DNA of 64,000 nt, taken from positions 186,001 through 250,000 of the forward strand of contig NZ_JAVRIA010000003.1 of assembly GCF_031846265.1 (NCBI RefSeq). The letters are read 5' to 3'. Under the pieces are notes generated by a model. The model was not told where the DNA came from. It did not search any database and saw only the letters and a list, made by a program, of their open reading frames with translations. Made by a program: the position numbers and the translations under genes. This DNA is from Microcosmobacter mediterraneus (GTDB taxonomy: Bacteria; Bacteroidota; Bacteroidia; Flavobacteriales; Flavobacteriaceae). Positions 9,501 through 17,294 of the stretch are shown in pieces (position 1 is the first letter of the stretch; the number at the start of each line of letters is the position of its first letter).

Positions 9501-9999
9501 TTATTACGAGATACACGCAGGAATTGGTGTACATAAGCCACCAAAATTATATGGTGCATTCCCAACAGACCCTTACTCACACACACCAGCAGGAAAAGGT
9601 GCACAACAACCAGGAATGACTGGTCAAGTTAAAGAAGATATTTTATGTCGTTTTGGTGAACTAGGTGTTTTCGTTGAAGATGGAAAGCTACAATTTCATC
9701 CTTGCTTACTTAGACAAAGAGAATTCTTAAATGATGCTAAAACATTTAATTATGTTGACGTAAAAAAACAGCAGAAATCCATAGAATTAAGTAAAAACAC
9801 ATTAGCATTTACATATTGTCAAGTACCAATAGTTTATGAAATAGCTCAAGACAACAGTATTGAAATATTTAACAATAATAATACAAGTGACCAATTAGAG
9901 AGTCTCATTATAGATGCTTCTAGAAGCAAAAGTATATTTAAAAGAACTGGTGATATTACATTAATTAAAGTAAAAATTAATAGAAGTATTTTAAAGTAA
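6550..9999 (+). CDS. predicted beta-1,3-oligoglucan phosphorylase (GH149-type, GH94-like fold)
   Basis: 1149 residues with no signal peptide, so probably cytosolic. Early residues hold FISSNGGLTAGRKNAEYSLF and PYYTDDKI, which I recall as typical of the large GH94-related phosphorylases. Later come WSYIGYWGDHQIIYLLKFLE (about 515-535) and RPEWNDANNALVGNG around 643. The W646-N647-D648 triplet resembles the WND motif of GH94 phosphorylases, whose Asp is the general acid. The length (about 1,100 residues) suits GH149 or GH161. GH149 enzymes phosphorolyse beta-1,3-glucooligosaccharides to glucose 1-phosphate, which fits a laminarin locus. The gene lies 1 bp before a GH17 gene. The family is assigned from memory of motifs, length and context; GH161 is the main alternative. 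Confidence 0.72.
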   Translation: MNYIDQNILNTDTSIDFVKINNENYFKISNSDAMRPFFMSIVSDSNHWMFISSNGGLTAGRKNAEYSLFPYYTDDKITESAEITGSKSIFLVNKFGESKLWEPFSNRLEGLYQISRHLYKNEYGNKIIFEEVNHDLGLTFRYQWSSSNRYGFVKESTLINTNESSVTVSLLDGIQNIMPYGVGSDLQNQSSNLVDAYKRSELEENTGLGIFALSAIIVDKAEPSEALKANVVWSLGLENPKYLLSSLQLRAFRNRQPIQQEVDIKAEKGAYFLNDTLELHPKEEKQWLFIANVNQNHSDIATLSKSIQEDNQLLNKVKENINFGTKRLISLNGSSDGLQLTQDKFRDTRHFSNTLFNIMRGGIFDFNYQIEKGDFNTYIAKANKKVARNNEDIINKLPELFSLFNLREIAYDSSDPNFRRLCLEYMPLRFSRRHGDPSRPWNKFSINTRSEIDGSKILDYEGNWRDIFQNWEALAMSFPEFIESMIHKFLNATTFDGYNPYRVTKDGFDWETIEPDDPWSYIGYWGDHQIIYLLKFLEFIEKRKPGKLESYFNSDLFVYANVPYRIKDYKSILSNPKDTIEFDETLDAKIRQERIEVGADGALLRDENRFIIKVNFIEKILATTLAKLSNFIPETGIWMNTQRPEWNDANNALVGNGVSMVTLYYLRRFLNFFQGVFENTDQDAFEISTELVTFFNKVHDTLKTHEALLSDSFDDAQRMQVLKPLLKAASDYRTKIYNNAFSGRKTEISLNSLKDFVNTSIEHLEHAIRANRREDNLFHAYNLITVDDKTAKISYLNEMLEGQVAVLSSKYLSSVKALEILDAMKQSALFREDQYSYLLYPNKELPNFINRNTISQEQVSKSDLLQQLVTDKNTQIIEKDIKGHYHFNGNFKNANDLKDALNLLKDTKYKLLVKSETSLILNIFETIFNHKSFTGRSGTFYGYEGLGSIYWHMVSKLLLSVQENCLKAIRNNESSELIGKLLDHYYEIHAGIGVHKPPKLYGAFPTDPYSHTPAGKGAQQPGMTGQVKEDILCRFGELGVFVEDGKLQFHPCLLRQREFLNDAKTFNYVDVKKQQKSIELSKNTLAFTYCQVPIVYEIAQDNSIEIFNNNNTSDQLESLIIDASRSKSIFKRTGDITLIKVKINRSILK

Positions 10000-10000
10000 A

Positions 10001-11314
10001 ATGAAAACAAATGCAAACATCATACTACTAGTCTTAGCAGTAATGCTTGTATTTTCATGTAAAAAAAAACAAACCAAAGAACAATTAATGCAATCGCAAA
10101 AAAACATATCCGCTAAAGATATTTTGGGTAACCCAGAATATTTAGCTATTTCTTATGGAGCTTACAGAGATAACTCTCGTAAAGTACAACCTACGATTTC
10201 CGAAATAAAAGAGGATCTTAAAATCATGGCTGCTATGGGAATAAAAATAGTAAGAACTTATAATGTGCACTTTCCTCATGCAGAGAACATTCTAAAAGCT
10301 ATTTCTGAACTTAAAAATGAAGACACAAGTTTTGAAATGTACGTGATGTTAGGTGCTTGGATTGAAGCTAAGCATGCGTTTACTGATGTTTCTGAAAAAA
10401 TTCGTAATCAAGACGGAGAACGATATATGCCACAGATTGACAGAATGATTGGTAATAAATCTGAGATGGAAGAAGCTGTAAGACTCTGTAAACAATATCC
10501 AGATATCATAAAGATTTTAGCAGTTGGAAACGAAGCCATGGTGCATTGGGCTTCAGAATATTTTGTTGAGCCTTCAATTATACTAAAATGGGTAAATTAT
10601 GCTCAAAACTTAAAACAAAAAGGTGAGCTGCCTAAAGAATTATGGATTACTAGCTCTGATAATTTTGCGTCATGGGGAGGCGGTGATTTAGTATATCATA
10701 AAGAAGATTTAGTCAAACTTGTTAAGGCAGTAGACTATATTTCTATGCACACCTATGCCTACCATGATACACATTACTCTCCAGAATACTGGATTAATGA
10801 TACCACTGAATACGAAACAAATTTAGAGAAAATTGAAGCCGCAATGCTACGAGCTAAAACCTATGCCATGTCTCAATATAATGGTGTAAAATCCTTTATT
10901 GACAGTATAGGCATTGATAAACCAATTCATATTGGAGAATCTGGTTGGGCTACTCAATCTAACGGTCTTTATGGTAATAATGGATCTAAAGCTACAGATG
11001 AATTTAAAGCTGCACTTTATTACAAGCATTTACGAGATTGGACTAATAAAGCAGGTATCTCCTGCTTTTATTTTGAAGCGTTTGATGAAAATTGGAAAGA
11101 TGGAGGAAATCCTGGAGGATCAGAAAATCATTTTGGATTGTTTACAGTAAATGGTAAAGCAAAATATGCGCTTTGGGATTTGGTGGATCAGGGTGTTTTT
11201 GATGGACTAACTAGAAACGGTAAACCAATTACCAAAACCTATAATGGAAATAAAGAAGAGCTTATGAAAGATGTTCTCGTTCCAAATACAAATGCAGAAG
11301 TTGTTAATAATTAA
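10001..11314 (+). CDS. GH17-family beta-1,3-glucanase, lipoprotein
   Basis: 437 residues. The signal ends in a lipobox (MLVFSC) followed by KKK, so the protein is membrane-anchored, probably periplasmic. The body is a TIM barrel of the GH17 kind: MGIKIVRTYNVHFPHAENIL near the N-terminus, the acid/base motif VGNEAM with E178, SMHTYAYHDTHYSPEYW, and the nucleophile motif IGESGW with E313. FEAFDENWKDGG near the end resembles other bacterial GH17 proteins. It should hydrolyse laminarin or its oligosaccharides. Only 1 bp separates it from the phosphorylase stop and 3 bp from the next start, indicating one transcript. A second, signal-less GH17 lies at 15266-16150. Confidence 0.88.
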   Translation: MKTNANIILLVLAVMLVFSCKKKQTKEQLMQSQKNISAKDILGNPEYLAISYGAYRDNSRKVQPTISEIKEDLKIMAAMGIKIVRTYNVHFPHAENILKAISELKNEDTSFEMYVMLGAWIEAKHAFTDVSEKIRNQDGERYMPQIDRMIGNKSEMEEAVRLCKQYPDIIKILAVGNEAMVHWASEYFVEPSIILKWVNYAQNLKQKGELPKELWITSSDNFASWGGGDLVYHKEDLVKLVKAVDYISMHTYAYHDTHYSPEYWINDTTEYETNLEKIEAAMLRAKTYAMSQYNGVKSFIDSIGIDKPIHIGESGWATQSNGLYGNNGSKATDEFKAALYYKHLRDWTNKAGISCFYFEAFDENWKDGGNPGGSENHFGLFTVNGKAKYALWDLVDQGVFDGLTRNGKPITKTYNGNKEELMKDVLVPNTNAEVVNN

Positions 11315-11317
11315 ACA

Positions 11318-12334
11318 GTGAATAAAAAAATACTATACATATTAACTTTTTTAAGTATTTCATTAGTCTCCTGTAATGTTGAATCACAAGTAGATAAGGT
11401 AACCGTTTCAAAAAGACAACTATTAGTTAATGGAAACCCATACATAATTAAAGGTATTTGTTACCATCCTGTTCCAAAAGGAAGCGAAAATCATAGAAAT
11501 TTTGATAATCTAACTCAAGATTTAGGGCTTATGAAAGAAGCAGGAATTAATACGATTAGGGTTTATGAGCCCATTGATGACCTGCAGGTTTTAAATGAAA
11601 TTTATAAAGCTGGTATTAAAGTGATTATTGGATTTGGGTACAATCAAAATGGAGTATACGACATCGAATCTGGTACTTTCATCGATTATGTAAAACAATA
11701 TAAAAACCATAGTGCTATTTTAATGTGGGAATTAGGTAACGAGTACAATTACCACCCAGATTGGTTTAAAGGCGATATTAAAAACTGGTATAACCAGATG
11801 AATGCTGCTGCTGCTTTAATTAAAGATACAGACCCTAATCATCCAACTACAACAGCACATGGCGATTTACCAGATAATACAGCTCTATCAATAGCTAAAA
11901 ATATTGATGTTTGGGGAATGAATGTTTACCGTTGGGATGACCCAGCACCTATTTATAAGCAATGGGAAAAAGTGAGCGACAAGCCAATGTATTTATCCGA
12001 AGCAGGAGGTGATAGTTATATGAAAATAACCAAAGCTGGTTATCAACAAGGTGAAAATCAACAAGCACAAGCAGACGCTAATGACAAAATTTTGGAAGAT
12101 GTTTTTGCCAACACGAACATTGGTTCTGGAGTAACCTTATTCTCATTTTTAGATGGCTGGTGGAAAGCAGGAAATCCTAATCAACAAGATACAGGAGGAA
12201 GCGCACCTAATAGCTCAGGAGTGCCATATGATGGTGCACCAAATGAAGAATATTGGGGAATTGTAGATATAGATAGAAACAAGAAAAAAACCTTTGAAGT
12301 TGTGAAACTGAGGTATAAATCATCAAATAACTAA
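11318..12334 (+). CDS. clan GH-A glycoside hydrolase lipoprotein (GH2-TIM-barrel-like, family uncertain)
   Basis: 338 residues, apparent GTG start 3 bp after the GH17 stop. The lipobox (SLVSC) follows a normal signal. It consists only of a TIM barrel: LLVNGNPYIIKGICYHPVP at the start and MKEAGINTIRVYEPIDD resemble the catalytic domain of GH2 enzymes, without the two beta-sandwich domains that full-length GH2 proteins carry. The acid/base is probably E142 (WELGNEYN) and the nucleophile E228 (YLSEAGGD). Its place between GH17 and GH30 suggests action on beta-glucan side chains or oligosaccharides. GH5 or GH158 are possible alternatives; only clan GH-A is safe. Confidence 0.78.
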   Translation: MNKKILYILTFLSISLVSCNVESQVDKVTVSKRQLLVNGNPYIIKGICYHPVPKGSENHRNFDNLTQDLGLMKEAGINTIRVYEPIDDLQVLNEIYKAGIKVIIGFGYNQNGVYDIESGTFIDYVKQYKNHSAILMWELGNEYNYHPDWFKGDIKNWYNQMNAAAALIKDTDPNHPTTTAHGDLPDNTALSIAKNIDVWGMNVYRWDDPAPIYKQWEKVSDKPMYLSEAGGDSYMKITKAGYQQGENQQAQADANDKILEDVFANTNIGSGVTLFSFLDGWWKAGNPNQQDTGGSAPNSSGVPYDGAPNEEYWGIVDIDRNKKKTFEVVKLRYKSSNN

Positions 12335-12340
12335 AATAAG

Positions 12341-13825
12341 ATGATAAAACTAAAACACTATATCATTGTATTAATTGGATTATGTATGAGCTGTAATTCT
12401 AATCAATTAGACGTAGAGGTTTATGAAACATCTGCTTCAGGTAATAAGTTGACAAAACTAACTGAATTTAAATCTTCTGAAAACGTATCAGAAATTACGC
12501 TCAATCCAGATAAAACTTTTCAAAAAATAACAGGTTTTGGAGGCTCATTTACAGAATCTACAGCCTATTTACTAAATCGATTAAGTAAAACTAATAGAAA
12601 CTCAATAATACAAGCCTATTTTGGTGAAGAAGGTGCTCGTTATTCTCTAACAAGAACTCATATTGCGTCTTGCGATTTTTCTCTAAACAATTATACCTAT
12701 GCTCCTATTGAAGATGATCTAACTTTAGAAAATTTTTCTATTGATAAAGATCGTGATGACCTTATTCCTCTGATTAAAGATGCTATGTCAATTTCAAAAA
12801 ATGGCTTTAATATAATTGCTTCGCCTTGGACTGCACCACCTTGGATGAAAGATAACAAAGCCTATGTTGGCGGAAAATTACTTCCTGAATATTATGATGC
12901 ATTTGCATTGTATTTCAACAAATATTTAGATGCCTATAAATCAGAAGGTATTGGTATTTGGGGCTTAACACCAGTAAACGAACCTCATGGAAATGGCAAT
13001 AATTGGGAGAGTATGCACTTTTCTCCCGAAGAAGAAACCGATTTTGTACAAAACCATTTAGGTCCAAAATTAGAAGCTGAGGGAAAAGGTAATATCCATA
13101 TTTTAGGGTATGACCAAAACAGAGCAGGATTAAAAGAATGGGTTGATGTGATGTTTAAAGATGAAGCGTCTTCAAAATATTATGCAGGGACTGCCATACA
13201 TTGGTACGAGAGCACTTATGATTATTTCCCTGATGACCTGCAATATGCTCACAATAAAGCACCAAATAAATATTTAATCGAAACTGAAGGTTGTGTAGAT
13301 GATGAAATCCCAAAATGGAAAGATGATGCATGGTATTGGAAAAAAGAAGCAACAGATTGGGGCTGGGTTTGGGCTCCTGAAGATCAAAAGTATTTACATC
13401 CTAAATATGCGCCAGTGTATAGATATGCAAGAGATATTATTGGGTGCTTAAATAATTGGGTTGATGGTTGGATAGATTGGAATATGGTTTTAGATAAACA
13501 AGGAGGTCCTAACTGGTTTAAAAATTGGTGCGTTGCTCCTGTTATTGTAGATCCAGATAATGATGAGGTCTATTTTACACCTTTGTACTATACAATGACG
13601 CATTTTAGCAAATACATAAGGCCTGGTGCGAAAGTTATTGATGTCTCAAATAATGATGAAGAATTAATGGTTACTGCAGCTCAAAACCCAGATGGGACCA
13701 TAGCAGTTGTGCTGCTTAATCAAGGTATGAAAATAAAACATTTCTCTCTTACACTTGGTGAGAAGAAGACAAGTATTTCAATTAATCCACAAGCTATACA
13801 AACGATAACACTAAATAACCTATAA
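12341..13825 (+). CDS. GH30-family beta-glucanase/glucosidase lipoprotein, probable beta-1,6 debranching enzyme
   Basis: 494 residues with a lipobox (GLCMSC). The GH30 landmarks are clear: KITGFGGSFTESTAYLLNRL (about 63-82), FNIIASPWTAPPWMKDN, acid/base E214 in TPVNEPHG, GTAIHWYES, nucleophile E316 in IETEGC, and a C-terminal beta domain (LMVTAAQNPDGTIAVVLLNQ). Family members include glucosylceramidases and endo- or exo-beta-1,6-glucanases. In laminarin loci GH30 removes the beta-1,6-linked glucose branches, which is the likely role here, presumably in the periplasm. It sits 6 bp after the GH-A gene and 3 bp before the symporter gene. Confidence 0.92.
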   Translation: MIKLKHYIIVLIGLCMSCNSNQLDVEVYETSASGNKLTKLTEFKSSENVSEITLNPDKTFQKITGFGGSFTESTAYLLNRLSKTNRNSIIQAYFGEEGARYSLTRTHIASCDFSLNNYTYAPIEDDLTLENFSIDKDRDDLIPLIKDAMSISKNGFNIIASPWTAPPWMKDNKAYVGGKLLPEYYDAFALYFNKYLDAYKSEGIGIWGLTPVNEPHGNGNNWESMHFSPEEETDFVQNHLGPKLEAEGKGNIHILGYDQNRAGLKEWVDVMFKDEASSKYYAGTAIHWYESTYDYFPDDLQYAHNKAPNKYLIETEGCVDDEIPKWKDDAWYWKKEATDWGWVWAPEDQKYLHPKYAPVYRYARDIIGCLNNWVDGWIDWNMVLDKQGGPNWFKNWCVAPVIVDPDNDEVYFTPLYYTMTHFSKYIRPGAKVIDVSNNDEELMVTAAQNPDGTIAVVLLNQGMKIKHFSLTLGEKKTSISINPQAIQTITLNNL

Positions 13826-13828
13826 CTT

Positions 13829-15256
13829 ATGTCAATTACAACTACAAAAAAAGTCCCAATGAGCCAGAAAATAGCATTTGGTATTGGTATGTTTGCCAAT
13901 CAAATGTTTCCTGCCATTATGGGAATATTTATGGTTGTACTTGTCGAAGACCTTGGGTTTCCAGGTTGGATGTGGGGCGTTATATTCTTTGCACCAAGGA
14001 TATTTGATTCTATCACTGATCCTATAATGGGTTTTATTTCAGATAATACCAAATCAAAATGGGGTCGTCGAAAACAATACGTATTAATAGGAGCAATTGT
14101 TATGGGAATTTCTTATATAGCAATGTGGCAACTTTTTAGGGAAAACTCATTACAATTTAATTTTTGGTACTTCTTTTTATGGTCTATTGTTTTTTATTTA
14201 GGGCTTACATTCTTTAGCGTTCCTTATGTAGCCATGGGTTATGAAATGAGTGATGATTTTCATGAGCGTACACATATCATGGCAGTAGCTCAGTGGATAG
14301 GACAATGGGCTTGGGTTATTGCTCCTTTATTCTGGATTATTATGTACGATCCAGAATGGTTTCCATCTGCTGATGTAGCAGTAAGGCAATTAGCGATTTG
14401 GGTTGCAATACCTTGTGCAATTTGTGCCATGATACCAGCACTATTTATAAAAAGCGAGTCTACACTAGACAAAGACTATGAGCCCTTAAACTCAGTAAAT
14501 ATTGGTAATAGTTTAAAGATAATTTATGATAGTTTTATTGAAGCCTTTAAGATTAAAGAATTTAGAAAATTATGTGGCGCAACATTCTTAATTTTTAACG
14601 CATTCAACACTGTTGCAGCGCTCACATTTTTTGTAATCGTCTACAAATTATTTAATGGTGATGCCGAAGCTACTGGTTATTGGGTGTCTTTATTTGGTTG
14701 TTTTGGCGCTTTAGGTACAACTTTTATTGTGATACCTATTGTAACATGGATGGCTAAGGTATTTGGTAAGAAAAAAGCATTTTTAATAGCTCAGAGCATA
14801 TCTATTGTTGGCTATATTATGCTGTACTTCTTATTTATTCCTGGAAAACCTTGGATGTACATTTTCGCCTTACCTTTCTTTTCTTTTGGAATAGGAAGTT
14901 TATTTACGATTATGATGAGTATGACAGCTGATGTGATTGATGTTGATGAACTTATAACTGGTAAACGTAGAGAAGGTATTTTTGGTGCTATATATTGGTG
15001 GATGGTTAAAGTAGGCTTTGCTATAGCTGGAGCATTGAGCGGTCTTATCATTTGGATTGTAGGCTTTGATGCAGATCTTCCAACTGTAGAGCAACAATCT
15101 GCTGTAGATGGCTTACATGCATTTTTCTGCTTCTTTCCTCTAGTAGGCACATTACTAGCAATGTATATAATGTGGAATTATAATATAGATGAAAAGACAG
15201 CCAATGAAACTAGAACAAAAATAGAAGAACGAAAACAACAATCTGATACTATATAA
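13829..15256 (+). CDS. MFS glycoside-pentoside-hexuronide:cation symporter (MelB-like)
   Basis: 475 residues with about 12 hydrophobic segments. The loop signature DPIMGFISDNTKSKWGRRKQ after the second helix is characteristic of the GPH/MelB symporter family, which moves sugars with Na+ or H+. GKRREGIFGAIYWWMVKVGF in the second half is also typical. In this locus it probably carries glucose or short beta-glucan oligosaccharides from the periplasm to the cytosol, feeding the signal-less phosphorylase and GH17. The gene follows GH30 by 3 bp and precedes the second GH17 by 9 bp. Substrate is inferred from context only. Confidence 0.9.
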   Translation: MSITTTKKVPMSQKIAFGIGMFANQMFPAIMGIFMVVLVEDLGFPGWMWGVIFFAPRIFDSITDPIMGFISDNTKSKWGRRKQYVLIGAIVMGISYIAMWQLFRENSLQFNFWYFFLWSIVFYLGLTFFSVPYVAMGYEMSDDFHERTHIMAVAQWIGQWAWVIAPLFWIIMYDPEWFPSADVAVRQLAIWVAIPCAICAMIPALFIKSESTLDKDYEPLNSVNIGNSLKIIYDSFIEAFKIKEFRKLCGATFLIFNAFNTVAALTFFVIVYKLFNGDAEATGYWVSLFGCFGALGTTFIVIPIVTWMAKVFGKKKAFLIAQSISIVGYIMLYFLFIPGKPWMYIFALPFFSFGIGSLFTIMMSMTADVIDVDELITGKRREGIFGAIYWWMVKVGFAIAGALSGLIIWIVGFDADLPTVEQQSAVDGLHAFFCFFPLVGTLLAMYIMWNYNIDEKTANETRTKIEERKQQSDTI

Positions 15257-15265
15257 TAATTTAAT

Positions 15266-16150
15266 ATGTCTTATAAAGAAGAAAAAATATTAGCACTAAC
15301 TGCTGTAGATTATGATGATGTCTCCATTGATGGTTTAAAAAAGACATTCAAAAAAGTACTCAAAAACGGTATTCATGGTTTATGTTTTAGTCCTTATATG
15401 GATGGTCAAGAACCAGGCGAAGAACTCTCTGAGGCTCAGATAAGACGACGTATTGAAATCATAAAACCTTATACAAAATGGATTCGTTCATTCTCCTGTA
15501 CAGAAGGTAATGAACTTATACCAAAAATTGCCAAAGAATATGGTTTAAACACTTTAGTAGGTGCATGGTTAGGTGATGATTTGGAAATTAATGACAATGA
15601 AATTAAAGGGCTCGTAGAGTTATCAAACAAAGGCTATGTAGATGTTGCTGCTGTCGGGAATGAAGTAATGTATCGTGGAGATTTAACAGAAGAGGAACTC
15701 ATCAATTATATAATCAGAGCAAAAAATGAAATACACAATGTACCTATTGGCTATGTTGATGCCTATTATGAGTTTTCTGATCGTCCTGCAATAACTGAGA
15801 TTTGTGATGTTATTTTAGCCAATTGCTACCCTTTTTGGGAGGGTTGTGACCAAGATTACTCATTATTGTACATGAAGGATATGTACCATAGAGCAAAACG
15901 TGCTGGCAATGGAAAACGCGTCATTATAACAGAAACAGGTTGGCCAAATGAAGGTACTAATTTAGAAGGTGCTTTTCCTTCAGAGGCAAATGCATTAAAA
16001 TACTTTATAAATGCTCAAAGATGGTCTAAAGAGGAAGGCATAGAAATGTTCTATTTTTCATCTTTTGATGAATCTTGGAAAGTTGGAGCTGAAGGCGATG
16101 TTGGTGCTTTTTGGGGAATTTGGGATAAAAACGAAAAAATAAAATATTAA
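15266..16150 (+). CDS. GH17-family glucanase-like protein without signal peptide (predicted cytosolic)
   Basis: 294 residues, a compact single GH17-like TIM barrel starting directly with MSYKEEKILALTAVDYDD and no signal peptide or lipobox. The catalytic pair is visible: acid/base E133 in VGNEVMYRGD and nucleophile E223 in ITETGWP. IEMFYFSSFDESWKVGAEG near the end matches the equivalent segment in the first GH17 (FYFEAFDENWKDGG). Being downstream of a symporter, it likely works on imported beta-1,3-oligosaccharides together with the phosphorylase. I considered whether a start further upstream would add a signal; only 9 bp separate it from the symporter stop, so that is unlikely. Confidence 0.85.
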   Translation: MSYKEEKILALTAVDYDDVSIDGLKKTFKKVLKNGIHGLCFSPYMDGQEPGEELSEAQIRRRIEIIKPYTKWIRSFSCTEGNELIPKIAKEYGLNTLVGAWLGDDLEINDNEIKGLVELSNKGYVDVAAVGNEVMYRGDLTEEELINYIIRAKNEIHNVPIGYVDAYYEFSDRPAITEICDVILANCYPFWEGCDQDYSLLYMKDMYHRAKRAGNGKRVIITETGWPNEGTNLEGAFPSEANALKYFINAQRWSKEEGIEMFYFSSFDESWKVGAEGDVGAFWGIWDKNEKIKY

Positions 16151-16231
16151 ACATCTAATTACGATTTTCACAATTTTTGGAGTCTAATACTAAGTAAAAC
16201 ATTAAAAATTAACACATAAAGGCAGTTTGTA

Positions 16232-16248
16232 TACCTATTGTATTGGTA
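16232..16248. promoter_or_regulatory. candidate operator: imperfect 17-bp palindrome
   Basis: TACCTATTGTATTGGTA has arms that match at 6 of 8 positions around a central G. It lies 23 bp before the TATGTTTG element and about 80 bp before the T9SS protein gene. LacI-type regulators bind such short palindromes with an odd centre, and one is encoded downstream. Weak evidence; a chance match is possible in AT-rich DNA. Confidence 0.3.
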
Positions 16249-16270
16249 GAAAATACATATAAATCGCTAA

Positions 16271-16278
16271 TATGTTTG
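16271..16278 (+). promoter_or_regulatory. candidate promoter -7 element (TATGTTTG) for the T9SS protein gene
   Basis: TATGTTTG fits the Bacteroidota -7 consensus TAnnTTTG. The nearest upstream TTG (16243-16245) is 25 nt away, longer than the usual 17-23, so the -33 match is poor. The 178-bp gap 16151-16328, the longest non-coding stretch in the locus, holds no other feature I can support. Confidence 0.45.
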
Positions 16279-16328
16279 TATTTTTACATATTATTTAAAT
16301 AAAAAATAAATAACTAAATATTTTAACT

Positions 16329-17216
16329 ATGAAAAAAAATTACATTTTATCTTTTTTATTGGCATTAGCATTTTTGCCAATGCAAGCTCAAGTAACAGTA
16401 ACTGTTGATCCAGATGCTACTTGGGTTGGTTTTATGTCTGTAACTAATTTACCAGCTCCTCAAGGTGATGGCGCTTTTCAATTTGATAGTGGTTGGGGTG
16501 TTCCTGATTTGGTAGCTGAAGTAAACGCAGGATCTGATATTACTTTAAAACCAAACAGAATAAATGATTCAAACATTTACTGGAATTCGCCTGGTGAATT
16601 GAGAGGGAATAAGTATATGTCAGCAAGCTCTTTTGTAGAAGAAAATGACAATATGGCTTTAACTGGGCAAGAAATCACATTTACTGGAGACATCACTGCT
16701 TTTACTCTAAATAGTACTGGTATTGACGTACCTTTTACAGTTGAAGCTTTTGTAAAGAAATTTGCTGCTGGTTTTGTTTTATTGGAAGAAGTTTACACTA
16801 CCATCACAGGAACTGGTACGTTTTCTGTTACATCAACAGACACAAATCCTGATGGAATTATAATTCAGTATGGGTTTTTAGTAAGAGGAGCTAACATAAA
16901 TATAGATGCAGCTTTTAATACAGATTATGATAATTTAGGATCTGTAGTTGCTGAACCGTTTCCTCTTAGTAATGAAGAGTTTGATACTTCAGAATTTAAC
17001 GTATCTCCTAACCCAACAAAAAACACTTGGAATATAGAGTCTAACCAAGTAATTATAGGAGTAGAGGTTTTTGATATACTCGGTAAAAGAGTTATGAATT
17101 TAAAACCAAATACTGAAGAAGTTAACCTAGATGCATCTCAGTTAATTAACGGTGTGTATTTTGCGAGAATAGAATCTGTAAATGGTACCAAAACTATGAA
17201 GCTTGTTAAAAATTAA
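16329..17216 (+). CDS. secreted protein of unknown fold with type IX secretion C-terminal tail
   Basis: 295 residues. A clear signal peptide ends near LPMQAQ (residue 21). Residues about 22-215 (VTVDPDATWVGFMSVTNLP; GDGAFQFDSGWGVPDLVAEV) form a beta-rich region that I do not recognise as an enzyme. The last 75 residues are a type A sorting domain for the type IX secretion system: FNVSPNPTKNTWNIES, VEVFDILGKRVM, LINGVYFARIES and a final KTMKLVKN. It is therefore exported and attached to, or released from, the cell surface. It has its own upstream gap and a strong terminator, so it may be transcribed separately. A glucan-binding role is a guess from the location. Confidence 0.8.
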   Translation: MKKNYILSFLLALAFLPMQAQVTVTVDPDATWVGFMSVTNLPAPQGDGAFQFDSGWGVPDLVAEVNAGSDITLKPNRINDSNIYWNSPGELRGNKYMSASSFVEENDNMALTGQEITFTGDITAFTLNSTGIDVPFTVEAFVKKFAAGFVLLEEVYTTITGTGTFSVTSTDTNPDGIIIQYGFLVRGANINIDAAFNTDYDNLGSVVAEPFPLSNEEFDTSEFNVSPNPTKNTWNIESNQVIIGVEVFDILGKRVMNLKPNTEEVNLDASQLINGVYFARIESVNGTKTMKLVKN

Positions 17217-17241
17217 GATTACTAGCTGATATATTTTTAAT

Positions 17242-17277
17242 AAAAGAGCGTATTTATTTAAGAAAATACGCTCTTTT
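17242..17277 (+). terminator. rho-independent terminator after the T9SS protein gene
   Basis: A 14-bp perfect stem (17242-17255 with 17264-17277) around an 8-nt loop, containing GAGCGTATTT and followed by T residues. It closes the upstream unit 17 bp before the LacI gene start. Confidence 0.85.
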
Positions 17278-17294
17278 TTAATCTCTATACTATT

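Noticed and set aside
10914..11150. 78-codon + strand frame inside the first GH17 gene
   Set aside because: Shifted-frame shadow of the catalytic domain; the real frame holds the IGESGW motif there.
14812..15150. 112-codon antisense frame inside the symporter gene
   Set aside because: Complement of membrane helices; no independent support.
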